Source: DASPWW01 sp035637595
GTDB lineage: Bacteria > Actinomycetota > Thermoleophilia > Solirubrobacterales > 70-9
Assembly (NCBI GenBank): GCA_035637595.1
Contig: DASPWW010000148.1
Location: 1 to 13,806, forward strand
Direction of reading: 5' to 3'
DNA: 13,806 nt
In this document: positions 5,570-11,960 of the stretch, piece by piece
How the letters are laid out: every line of letters starts with the position of its first letter
Position numbering within the stretch: position 1 is the first letter of the stretch
Notes under the pieces: model-generated
The model's input: only the letters and a program-made list of their open reading frames with translations
The model's database searches: none
Told to the model about the DNA's origin: nothing
Made by a program: the position numbers and the translations under genes

Positions 5570-7877
5570 GGCGGTCGCCCACACGCACACTGCGGTCGAA
5601 GCCGCGTGGGCTCATGCCATCGAGCCGGGGCGCGAGGACGATCGCCTCGTCGCCGAGGGCTTCGAGGGCGAGCGTCGGCCCGAGCTGGTGCCGATCCCGC
5701 GCGCGCTCGACCCCGGCCTCGCCGCGGCGCTGCGAGGCACCGGCATCGAGGCGCTCTACTCCCACCAGGTCGAGGCGTGGGAGGCGGCGGCCGAGGGCGA
5801 CGTCGTGATCACGAGCGGGACCGCGAGCGGGAAGTCTCTGTCCTTCAACCTCCCGGTCCTCGACGCGATCGCCCGCGAGCCCAAGCGCCGCGCCCTCTAC
5901 CTCTACCCGACCAAGGCGCTGGCCCAGGACCAGGCACGAAAGCTCTCCGAGCTCGGCCCGCCCGAGTTGCGCCACGCGATCTACGACGGCGACACGCCCA
6001 AGGACGACCGCCCCGCGATTCGCCGTCGCTCGAACCTCGTGCTGACCAACCCCGACATGCTCAACGTCTCGGTCCTGCCGCACCACCGCAGCTGGGGCGA
6101 CTTCCTCGCCAACCTCGGCTGGGTCGTCGTCGACGAGGCCCATACCTATCGCGGCGTGTTCGGCTCCCACGTCGCCAACGTGCTCCGCCGGCTGCGGCGG
6201 GTGAGCCGGCTCTACGGCGCCGACCCCCGCTTCGTCTGCACGTCGGCGACGATCGCCAACCCGGTCGACCTGGCCGAGCGCCTGTGCGGCAGTCCGTTCC
6301 GGCTGATCGACGGCGACGGCGCGCCGCGCGCCGCGCGCCGCATTGCGATGTGGAACCCGCCGCTCGTCGACGAGGCGTCGGGCACGCGCCGCTCGGTGCT
6401 CGCCGAGGCGGCGGACCTGCTCGCCGAGCTGACCTCCGCGGGGACCCGGACGATCTGCTTCATGCGCAGCCGCCGCGGGATCGAGCTGATCCTGCGCTTC
6501 GTTCGCATGAAGCTCGAGCAGGATGGTCGCCCCGAGCTGGCGGCGCGAATCTCGCCCTACCGAGCCGGCTACACGCCGCAGCAGCGGCGGGAGATCGAGG
6601 CGGCGCTGGCGAGCGGCGAACTGCTCGGGGTGGTGGCGACCGACGCGCTCGAGCTGGGGATCGACATCGGCGAGCTGGACGCCGCGATCTGCGTGACCTT
6701 CCCCGGGACGGTCGCGAGCCTGCGCCAGATGTGGGGCCGGGCCGGCCGCCGCCGCAGCGGGCTGGCGCTCTACGTCGCGGGACAGGACGCGCTCGATCAG
6801 TTCTTCTGCCGCCATCCCGACGACTTCCTCGAGCGCCCCGTCGAGGCGGCGATCCTCGACCACGAATCCGAGCAGATCCAGCTCCAGCACGTGCTTGCCG
6901 CCGCGTTCGAAGCGCCGCTCGGGGGGACCGGCGAGCTGGTCGACGGCGACGACGAGCTACTTGGGCCGCGGTGGCGAGAACGCGCCGATCAGCTGGTGCG
7001 GCTGGGGGAGCTGCGCCGCGGGCGCGGCGGACGCTACGTGCCGCGCGGTCCCGGCTTCCCGGCGGGTCGGATCTCGCTGCGCTCCGCCTCGGCCGACTCC
7101 GTGGCGGTGATCGACCAGCGCTCCGGAGAGCTGCTCGGCGCGGTCGAGGCCGAGCGCGCGTTCTCGACCGTCCACCCCGGCGCCGTCTACCTGCACCTGG
7201 GGCGCTCGTACGAGGTCCGCGAGCTTGACGTCGAGGCGCGGCGCGCCGTCGTCGAGCCGTTCGAGGGCGACTGGTACACGCAGCCGAAGAAGGAGACGGA
7301 GGTCTTCGTCGAGCGCGCCGAGCGCGCCCGCCGCGCGCTCGGGGTCGAGCTCACCTTCGGCACGGTCTCGGTCACCGAGCAGGTGATGGCCTTCCAGCGC
7401 AAGCGGCTTTCCGACCACGAGGTGATCGACATGGTCGCCCTCGATCTCCCGGAGCAGAACTTCCTCACCCAGGGCCTCTGGTACACGCTCGGCGACGAGC
7501 TCATCCGGACCATCCCCAGCGAGGCCCTGCTGGGCGCCCTGCACGCGACCGAGCACAGCCAGATCGCGGTGCTGCCGCTGCTCGCGATGTGCGACCGCTG
7601 GGACATCGGCGGACTGTCGACCAACGTCCATGCCCAGACCGGCCTGCCGACGATCTTCATCTACGACGGCTATCCGGGCGGGGTGGGGATCACGCGGCGC
7701 GGCCACGAGGAGTTCGAGGTCCTGGTCCGCGACGCCGCGCGCCTGATCAGCGAGTGCCCGTGCGAGGACGGCTGCCCGTCGTGCGTGCAGAGCCCCAAGT
7801 GCGGAAACCTCAACGAGCCGCTGCACAAGGCCGGCGCGCTCGGGGTCATGGGTGCGATGCTGGAGCACGCCGCTTGA
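5562..7877 (+). CDS. DEAD/DEAH-box helicase with DUF1998 zinc-binding domain (MrfA/YprA/Hrq1-like)
   Basis: 771 residues. An ATP-dependent 3'-5' SF2 helicase: YSHQVEAW (Q-motif-like, 66-73), Walker A SGTASGKS (85-92), YPTKALAQDQ (Ia), LTNPDML (Ib), DEAH (191-194), TSAT (227-230), then RecA2 with FMRSRRGIELI, YRAGYTPQQR, TDALELGIDIG and the arginine-finger motif QMWGRAGRR. The C-terminal DUF1998 region carries AMCDRWDIGG and a Cys cluster C732, C734, C738, C741, C747 (ECPCEDGCPSC...KC), matching the four-Cys zinc site of MrfA. B. subtilis MrfA works with the exonuclease MrfB in mitomycin-damage excision; no MrfB-like exonuclease is adjacent here. ATG 5562 overlaps the DHPS stop by 8 bp, and its own stop overlaps the next start (TTGA), so the three genes appear translationally coupled. 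A role in DNA repair is inferred from the family. Confidence 0.93.
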   Translation: MARAVAHTHTAVEAAWAHAIEPGREDDRLVAEGFEGERRPELVPIPRALDPGLAAALRGTGIEALYSHQVEAWEAAAEGDVVITSGTASGKSLSFNLPVLDAIAREPKRRALYLYPTKALAQDQARKLSELGPPELRHAIYDGDTPKDDRPAIRRRSNLVLTNPDMLNVSVLPHHRSWGDFLANLGWVVVDEAHTYRGVFGSHVANVLRRLRRVSRLYGADPRFVCTSATIANPVDLAERLCGSPFRLIDGDGAPRAARRIAMWNPPLVDEASGTRRSVLAEAADLLAELTSAGTRTICFMRSRRGIELILRFVRMKLEQDGRPELAARISPYRAGYTPQQRREIEAALASGELLGVVATDALELGIDIGELDAAICVTFPGTVASLRQMWGRAGRRRSGLALYVAGQDALDQFFCRHPDDFLERPVEAAILDHESEQIQLQHVLAAAFEAPLGGTGELVDGDDELLGPRWRERADQLVRLGELRRGRGGRYVPRGPGFPAGRISLRSASADSVAVIDQRSGELLGAVEAERAFSTVHPGAVYLHLGRSYEVRELDVEARRAVVEPFEGDWYTQPKKETEVFVERAERARRALGVELTFGTVSVTEQVMAFQRKRLSDHEVIDMVALDLPEQNFLTQGLWYTLGDELIRTIPSEALLGALHATEHSQIAVLPLLAMCDRWDIGGLSTNVHAQTGLPTIFIYDGYPGGVGITRRGHEEFEVLVRDAARLISECPCEDGCPSCVQSPKCGNLNEPLHKAGALGVMGAMLEHAA

Positions 7878-8362
7878 CGAGGGCTCCTCAGGTTGCCGTG
7901 TCGGGTGGCGGGACCGACGCGGGCGAGGCGGCGCTCGAGGCGGCCGAGGAGGTCGGGCGCCGCCTCGCCGAGGCGGGAGTGACCGTGGTCTGCGGCGGGC
8001 TGGGGGGAGTGATGGAGGCGGCCGCGCGCGGAGCGTCGGGGGCCGGTGGAATCGTGATCGGCATCGTTCCCGGCGATGACCCCGGCACAGCCAACGAGCA
8101 CTGCACCTACGTTGTGGCCACCGGGATCGGCCATGGGCGCAACCTCGCGGTGGTCGCGTCCGGCGATGTCGTGATTGCGATCGCCGGTGAGTGGGGGACG
8201 CTGTCTGAAATCGCGTTCGCTCGCAACATCGGACGGCCGGTGATCACGCTTGGAAGCTGGGAGGTAAAGGGCGCCGGCGCGATGGAGCAGGCGCCTGGGA
8301 TCGAGCCGGCCGAGGACGCCGCCGCGGCGGTCGAGTCCGCGCTGCGGCACCTGGATCGCTAG
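7874..8362 (+). CDS. LOG-like Rossmann nucleotide-binding protein (TIGR00725 family)
   Basis: 162 residues from TTG 7874, which overlaps the helicase stop by 4 bp (TTGA). GGAG at 7862-7865 lies 8 nt upstream and decides this start. VAVSGGGTDAGE opens the Rossmann fold, GGLGGVMEAAARGA is the diagnostic helix, and AGEWGTLSEIAFA corresponds to the PGGxGTxxE motif of lysine-decarboxylase-like/LOG proteins, with the first two residues changed to Ala-Gly-Glu. LOG enzymes hydrolyse nucleoside 5'-monophosphates to base and ribose phosphate; TIGR00725 members are uncharacterised and may only bind nucleotides. The last 184 bp of the gene are duplicated at 9312-9495. Being coupled to a helicase and a DHPS-like gene hints at nucleotide or pterin metabolism tied to DNA maintenance (inference). 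Confidence 0.88.
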   Translation: MTRAPQVAVSGGGTDAGEAALEAAEEVGRRLAEAGVTVVCGGLGGVMEAAARGASGAGGIVIGIVPGDDPGTANEHCTYVVATGIGHGRNLAVVASGDVVIAIAGEWGTLSEIAFARNIGRPVITLGSWEVKGAGAMEQAPGIEPAEDAAAAVESALRHLDR

Positions 8363-8368
8363 CGCGGC

Positions 8369-8411
8369 GCTAGCCTTATCGCCCCTAGCGAGGTGGCTCC
8401 TGCCCCTCGCC
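8369..8411 (+). pseudogene. Remnant of a tRNA-Phe locus (promoter, 5' and 3' ends only)
   Basis: 8369-8399 matches 9516-9546, the promoter and first 13 nt of the intact tRNA-Phe, at 28 of 31 positions. Immediately after, GCCCCTCGCC (8402-8411) equals the 3' end of that tRNA. The D arm, anticodon arm and most of the T arm are missing. A direct repeat CGCCCCTAGC occurs at 8380-8389 and 8408-8417. It reads as an internally deleted tRNA copy left by a duplication or insertion event. Confidence 0.55.
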
Positions 8412-8431
8412 CCTAGCAAGTGAGGGAAGGT

Positions 8432-9109
8432 GTGAGCGGCGCTGTGAGCGTTGAGATCTGTGTGCCGACCGGCGATGAGGTGAAGGCGTTTTGGGCTTAC
8501 GACCTCGCGCAGCTCATGGCGCATACAACGTCGCTCCGACCGGACATAAAGGTGCGGCTCACGATGTGCTCAGGTTCGCTCGTCATGAAGCAGCGCGAGA
8601 TCCTGGTCGATTCGGCCCTGGAGACGGACGCCACGCATGTCCTTTTCCTTGATACGGACATGCGCTTTCCCAAAGACGCCCTCCTGCGGCTCCTCGCGCA
8701 TGAGGTGCCCCTCGTGTGTGTGAACTACACCTCCCGGCAGGCGCCCTTCGTTCCCGTGGCATTTCAGGAAGTCGGGAATTGGAATAAGCGCTCCTGGCCG
8801 ACACCTGAAAAGACCGGGCTCGAGCCGGTGGGGGCCTGCGGCTTTGGCGTGATGCTCGTTACGACAGACGCGCTCCGCAGGATCAAGAAGCCGCGCTTCA
8901 TGGTGGACTTCGACGAGGAGTCGAACGGCTGGATCGGAGAGGACGTGTACTTCTGCGATCAGCTCGGGCGGGCCGGAATCGCGGTCCTGGTCGACAACGA
9001 CTTGACGAAAGAAGTTGTGCATATCGGGCAGTTCGGGTTTTCCCCGGAGCATGGGGTGCAGTTCGGGGTCGCGCACGGCTTCCTGCCAGGACACGGCAAG
9101 GCGGGATAG
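8432..9109 (+). CDS. Phage-type GT-A glycosyltransferase-like protein
   Basis: 225 residues. ICVPTGDEV (9-17) opens a GT-A fold; HVLFLDTDMRFP supplies D74xD76, the metal/nucleotide-sugar motif; NYTSRQAPF and GACGFGVMLV follow; WIGEDVYFCDQLGRAG (E170, D171) resembles the catalytic ED motif, and VDNDLTKEVVHIG ends with the late His (197). Such small soluble GT-A proteins occur mainly in phages, prophages and genomic islands (family knowledge). GTG 8432 is chosen because GAGG (8422-8425) is 6 nt upstream; GTG 8420 and 8444 are possible. Its base composition is visibly lower in GC, with codons such as cat, aat, ttt and gat more frequent than in neighbours. It sits between two copies of the LOG-gene 3' end, so it was probably brought in horizontally. 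Acceptor and sugar unknown. Confidence 0.8.
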   Translation: MSGAVSVEICVPTGDEVKAFWAYDLAQLMAHTTSLRPDIKVRLTMCSGSLVMKQREILVDSALETDATHVLFLDTDMRFPKDALLRLLAHEVPLVCVNYTSRQAPFVPVAFQEVGNWNKRSWPTPEKTGLEPVGACGFGVMLVTTDALRRIKKPRFMVDFDEESNGWIGEDVYFCDQLGRAGIAVLVDNDLTKEVVHIGQFGFSPEHGVQFGVAHGFLPGHGKAG

Positions 9110-9311
9110 TTGGCGCGGGATCACGGGCGGCGCGGCCCGAGCATCGCGGGGAGGCTGACCGAGCGATGACGAGCAGCGCGTCGGCCGGGCCCAGGCGCTC
9201 TTCGAAGTAGGCATCGGCCTCGCGGTCGCCGCTTCGCGGAGTCTCCGCCTCCCCCTAGACCGCTCCTCCCCGCTCCGCGTAGGCGGCGCGGACGACCAGG
9301 GTCCGGGGATC

Positions 9312-9495
9312 GATCGCCGGCGAATGGGGGACGCTGTCTGAGATCGCGTTCGCCCGCAACATCGGACGGCCGGTGATCACGCTTGGAAGCTGGGAGGTAA
9401 AGGGCGCCGGCGCGATCGAGCGGGCGCCCGGGATCGAGCCGGCCGCGGACGCCGCCGCGGCGGTCGAGTCCGCGCTGCGGCACCTCGGACGTTAG
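9312..9495 (+). pseudogene. Duplicate 3' fragment of the LOG-like (TIGR00725) gene
   Basis: This matches 8179-8362 over the full 184 bp with about 12 mismatches and no gaps, encoding IAGEWGTLSEIAFARN to HLGR and a stop. About seven of the changes are synonymous; the others give M to I, Q to R, E to A and D to G. It lacks the N-terminal half and any start signal. The preceding 9110-9311 (202 bp) is GC-rich with no convincing gene. The fragment lies directly upstream of the intact tRNA-Phe promoter, so it may be the original end of the chromosomal gene, displaced by an insertion that carried its own 3' end. Confidence 0.8.
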
Positions 9496-9533
9496 CTGCG
9501 AGTCTTCCCCCGGACGCTAGCCTTATCGCCCCC

Positions 9534-9606
9534 GGCGAGGTAGCTCAGTTGGTAGAGCACACGACTGAAAATCGTGGTGTCGGCGGTTCGATTCCGCCCC
9601 TCGCCA
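9534..9606 (+). tRNA. tRNA-Phe (GAA)
   Basis: A complete cloverleaf: acceptor GGCGAGG/CCTCGCC with discriminator A, D stem GCTC/GAGC with loop AGTTGGTA, anticodon stem CACGA/TCGTG with loop CTGAAAA (anticodon GAA), variable GTGTC, and T stem GGCGG/CCGCC with loop TTCGATT. CCA is not encoded. A TAGCCT hexamer (9518-9523) upstream is a plausible -10 and is conserved in the truncated copy at 8369. Confidence 0.97.
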
Positions 9607-9887
9607 TCCAGGCTTGAGATTTCGCATTGCAGCGCGGTTTCTCTGCCTTGTGGGTTCCAGGTTCTCGGAGCCCGCGGTAGCCGTTCCCGGCGAATCCGTC
9701 AACCGAGGATTTGCTTGTTTTGCAGGGAGTTCTGGGCGAGTGCCTCGAACTCTCGTGACACCGCGTGCTTTTCGTGGTCGTGCGTGGCTCGAGCCCGCGG
9801 GCAGAAATGCGGCCACGCGGGGCCTGATCCCTTGACGGAGCACTTCCTCAAGCGGCTGCTCGGCGGCCGCGTCTACTGGTCCAGGCT
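9607..9887. other. Gene-free, comparatively AT-rich stretch downstream of tRNA-Phe
   Basis: About 280 bp with clearly more A/T than the surroundings and no frame resembling a known protein. The only open frames run through the tRNA and are not credible. A short plus-strand tail, LTEHFLKRLLGGRVYWSRL before a stop at 9889-9891, might be the end of a decayed gene. No att-like repeat of the tRNA 3' end is visible here. Confidence 0.4.
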
Positions 9888-11489
9888 CTAAGAGCTGAGC
9901 AGGAAGCGCTCCACCTCGTCGAGGATCTGGTCGGGCTCGATGGCGACGAAATGGTCCTCCCCCGCGAGCTCGACGAAGCGGGCACCCGGAATCCGCTCGG
10001 CCATGTAGCGGCCCTCCTCGACCCGGGTGTCGAGATCGCCGGTCCGATGCAGGACGAGCGTCGGCGCGCGGATCGCGGGGAGCACGTGACGAACGTCGAC
10101 CGTGGAGTTCATGGCGATCAGGGCGCGGGCAGCGCCGGGGCTCGCGGCAGCGCGCGCCCGCGCGCCCCACCAGCGCGCCATCGCGCGGTCGGCGTTAGGG
10201 CACATGTGGTGCATGTCCGCCTCCCAGCCCCACTCGCGTTCGATCTGCTCGCCGTAGACGGCTCGCTCCGCGGGAGCAGTGGCCCAGGGATAGTCCTCGC
10301 TTGGGGTCCGGGCGGCGAACGCGCCGTAGAGGACGAGTGCGCTGACTCGCTCCGGATAGGTGGCTGCGAACAGGAGCGACATCGGCCCGCCCTCCGAGTA
10401 GCCGAACAGCACCGCGCGCTCGCTGCCGGCCGCGTCCATCACGGCCCGGACGTCGTCCATCCGCGTCTCGAGGTCTGGAAGGTCGCCGGGCCGATCGGAG
10501 AGCCCGGTGCCGCGCTTGTCGAAGCGGATCAGGCGCGAGAAGGAGGCGAGGCGGTCGAGGAAGTGGGCGTGGCGCGTGTCCTCCCAGTCCTTCTCGAGGT
10601 GGGAGATGAAGCCGGAAACGAGCACGAGGTCGAGCGGTCCCGCCCCGCTGATCTGGTAGGCGATGTTGAGGTCGCCGCTGCGCGCGTAGCGGACCGGAGG
10701 GCGGCGGGCGCCAGCGTCGCGTGAGCTGCTCTGCGGCGCTTCGCCGGCTGCCGAGAGCTCCTCGTCCTGGGCGAGGATGCGGCGCTCGAGCTCGCGCAGC
10801 GGCGGCGAGGGCTCGATCCCGAGCTCCTTGGTGAGCGCGCGGCGTGCTTCTCGGTAGGCCCGCAGGGCGTCCGCCTGGCGGCCACAGCGGTAGAGGGCGA
10901 GCATCTGCTGCGCCCGAAGACGCTCTCGGTAGGGATGTTGGGCGATAAGCCACTCGAGCTCGCCGACCAGGTCGCGGTGTCGGCCGAGGGCGAGGTCGGC
11001 CTCGATGCCGTCGTCGAGCGCTGCGAGCCGAGCCTCCTCGAGGCGCGCGCTCTCCGCGATCGCGAACGGCTCGCCGAACTCGGCGAGCGCGGGCCCCCGC
11101 CACAGAGCGAGCGCCTCGCGAAGGCGATGCGAGGCGGCCTCCGGCTCGCCTGCTGCGAGTGCTTCGCGGCCCTCGGCCACGAGCCGCTCGAAGCGGTGGA
11201 GGTCGAGCACGTCGCGGTCGAGCGCCACCGCGTAGCCGGATGGCCGCGTCTCGAGCACGCCGGACCGCAGCACCTTCCGCAGGCGCATGACGTGGACCTG
11301 AACCATCTTGTTCGCGCTGGCGGGCACCCGCTCGCCCCAGAGATCATCGATCAGCCGCTCGCGGGAGACGGTGCGGCCCGCGTTCAGCAGCAGGTCGACC
11401 AGCAGCGCGCGCACCTTCGGGCCCCCGAGCAGAACCGGATTCCCTTCGTCGTCGTCGGCCTCGAGCGGACCAAGGATCCGGAACTCCAT
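9888..11489 (-). CDS. SARP/AfsR-type (BTAD) transcriptional regulator fused to an alpha/beta-hydrolase
   Basis: 533 residues. Residues 1-93 form an OmpR-type winged helix (MEFRILGPLEA, GGPKVRALLVDLLLNAGR, VSRERLIDDLWGE, VMRLRKVLR, RPSGYAV). Residues 97-242 are the TPR-like bacterial transcriptional activation domain (LHRFERLV, ALWRGPALAEF, HPYRERLRAQQMLALYRCGRQADALRAY split by turns, ELGIEPSPPLRELE). After a Ser-rich linker, 266-533 is an alpha/beta-hydrolase with SGDLNIAYQISG, nucleophile S365 in GYSEGG, acid D485 in HRTGDLD and H513 in GEDHFV. All triad residues are present, so the domain may be active or may sense a ligand. SARPs activate nearby operons by binding direct repeats. TGCTAGCGT (11507-11499) is a good extended -10, giving a leader of only a few bases. 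Three 11-bp-spaced repeats lie in the spacer toward 11619. Confidence 0.92.
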   Translation of the reverse strand: MEFRILGPLEADDDEGNPVLLGGPKVRALLVDLLLNAGRTVSRERLIDDLWGERVPASANKMVQVHVMRLRKVLRSGVLETRPSGYAVALDRDVLDLHRFERLVAEGREALAAGEPEAASHRLREALALWRGPALAEFGEPFAIAESARLEEARLAALDDGIEADLALGRHRDLVGELEWLIAQHPYRERLRAQQMLALYRCGRQADALRAYREARRALTKELGIEPSPPLRELERRILAQDEELSAAGEAPQSSSRDAGARRPPVRYARSGDLNIAYQISGAGPLDLVLVSGFISHLEKDWEDTRHAHFLDRLASFSRLIRFDKRGTGLSDRPGDLPDLETRMDDVRAVMDAAGSERAVLFGYSEGGPMSLLFAATYPERVSALVLYGAFAARTPSEDYPWATAPAERAVYGEQIEREWGWEADMHHMCPNADRAMARWWGARARAAASPGAARALIAMNSTVDVRHVLPAIRAPTLVLHRTGDLDTRVEEGRYMAERIPGARFVELAGEDHFVAIEPDQILDEVERFLLSS

Positions 11490-11531
11490 CGCCGGCCGAC
11501 GCTAGCAGCCGCCGCGCTGCGGTCGGCGTGT

Positions 11532-11563
11532 TTACCGGGCTGCTACCGACGGCCTACCGGGCG
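11532..11563 (+). promoter_or_regulatory. Three 11-bp-periodic direct repeats, candidate SARP operator
   Basis: TTACCG (11532), CTACCG (11543) and CTACCG (11554) recur at exactly 11-bp steps, one helical turn. The surrounding 11-mers also agree (GGGC follows the first and third). SARP/AfsR proteins bind such repeats near the -35. The site lies between the BTAD regulator gene and the two-gene unit starting at 11619, whose Shine-Dalgarno is GGAGGAG (11606-11612). Confidence 0.55.
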
Positions 11564-11618
11564 TTGGCCGACCTCCTGTGCACTGTCTCCGACACCGAAA
11601 GCGACGGAGGAGCACACG

Positions 11619-11945
11619 ATGACGACGATCACGACCACTACACCCACCGACTGCAGGTTGCGCTACGCCCACGCAGGAGACCGCGAGGCGATCGTCCGCC
11701 TCGCCCAGCTCGACTCGCAGCGCGAGCCGACGGGAACACTGCTCGTCGCGGAGTCCGAGGCCGGCATCGTCGCCGCCCTGCCGCTCGACGGCGGGGAGCC
11801 GATCGCCAACCCGTTCGTGCGAACCGCGGAGCTGGTCGAACTGCTGCGCGCGCGCACCGCGCAGCTAAGCGCCGAGCCGGCCCGCCCGCGGAGAGGGCTT
11901 CGCAGCCGCGCCATCCGGCTGCTGCGTTCGGCGACCGCGGCCTAA
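11619..11945 (+). CDS. Small GNAT-like (half-domain) protein
   Basis: 108 residues from ATG 11619 with GGAGGAG (11606-11612) six bases upstream. After a Thr-rich leader (MTTITTTTPTD) the chain reads LRYAHAGDREAIVRLAQLDS, then TLLVAESEAGIVAALPLDGGEPIANPF, which is the first half of a GNAT acetyltransferase fold (beta1, alpha1/2, beta2-3). The acetyl-CoA pyrophosphate loop (Q/RxxGxG/A) that should follow is absent. Instead there is a helical AELVELLRARTAQL segment and an Arg-rich tail. It is therefore unlikely to be a working acetyltransferase. It lies 15 bp upstream of an exported protein gene and downstream of a SARP-type repeat array, so it may be under that regulator's control. Function unknown. 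Confidence 0.82.
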   Translation: MTTITTTTPTDCRLRYAHAGDREAIVRLAQLDSQREPTGTLLVAESEAGIVAALPLDGGEPIANPFVRTAELVELLRARTAQLSAEPARPRRGLRSRAIRLLRSATAA

Positions 11946-11960
11946 GGCGTGCGCGGAGCG

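Noticed and set aside
5520..6890. 456-codon minus-strand frame opposite the helicase
   Set aside because: Antisense shadow with biased composition; the plus-strand helicase has all expected motifs.
8369..9606. Classical integrative element with tRNA 3'-end att sites
   Set aside because: The duplication covers the gene 3' end and the tRNA 5' part, and there is no integrase; a standard tRNA-3' attL/attR pair is not seen, so only an insertion footprint is claimed.
9523..10170. Long minus-strand frame crossing the tRNA-Phe
   Set aside because: Its C-terminal NRRHHDFQSCALPTELP is the well-known translation of an antisense tRNA and the rest is antisense or out of frame to the BTAD-hydrolase gene.
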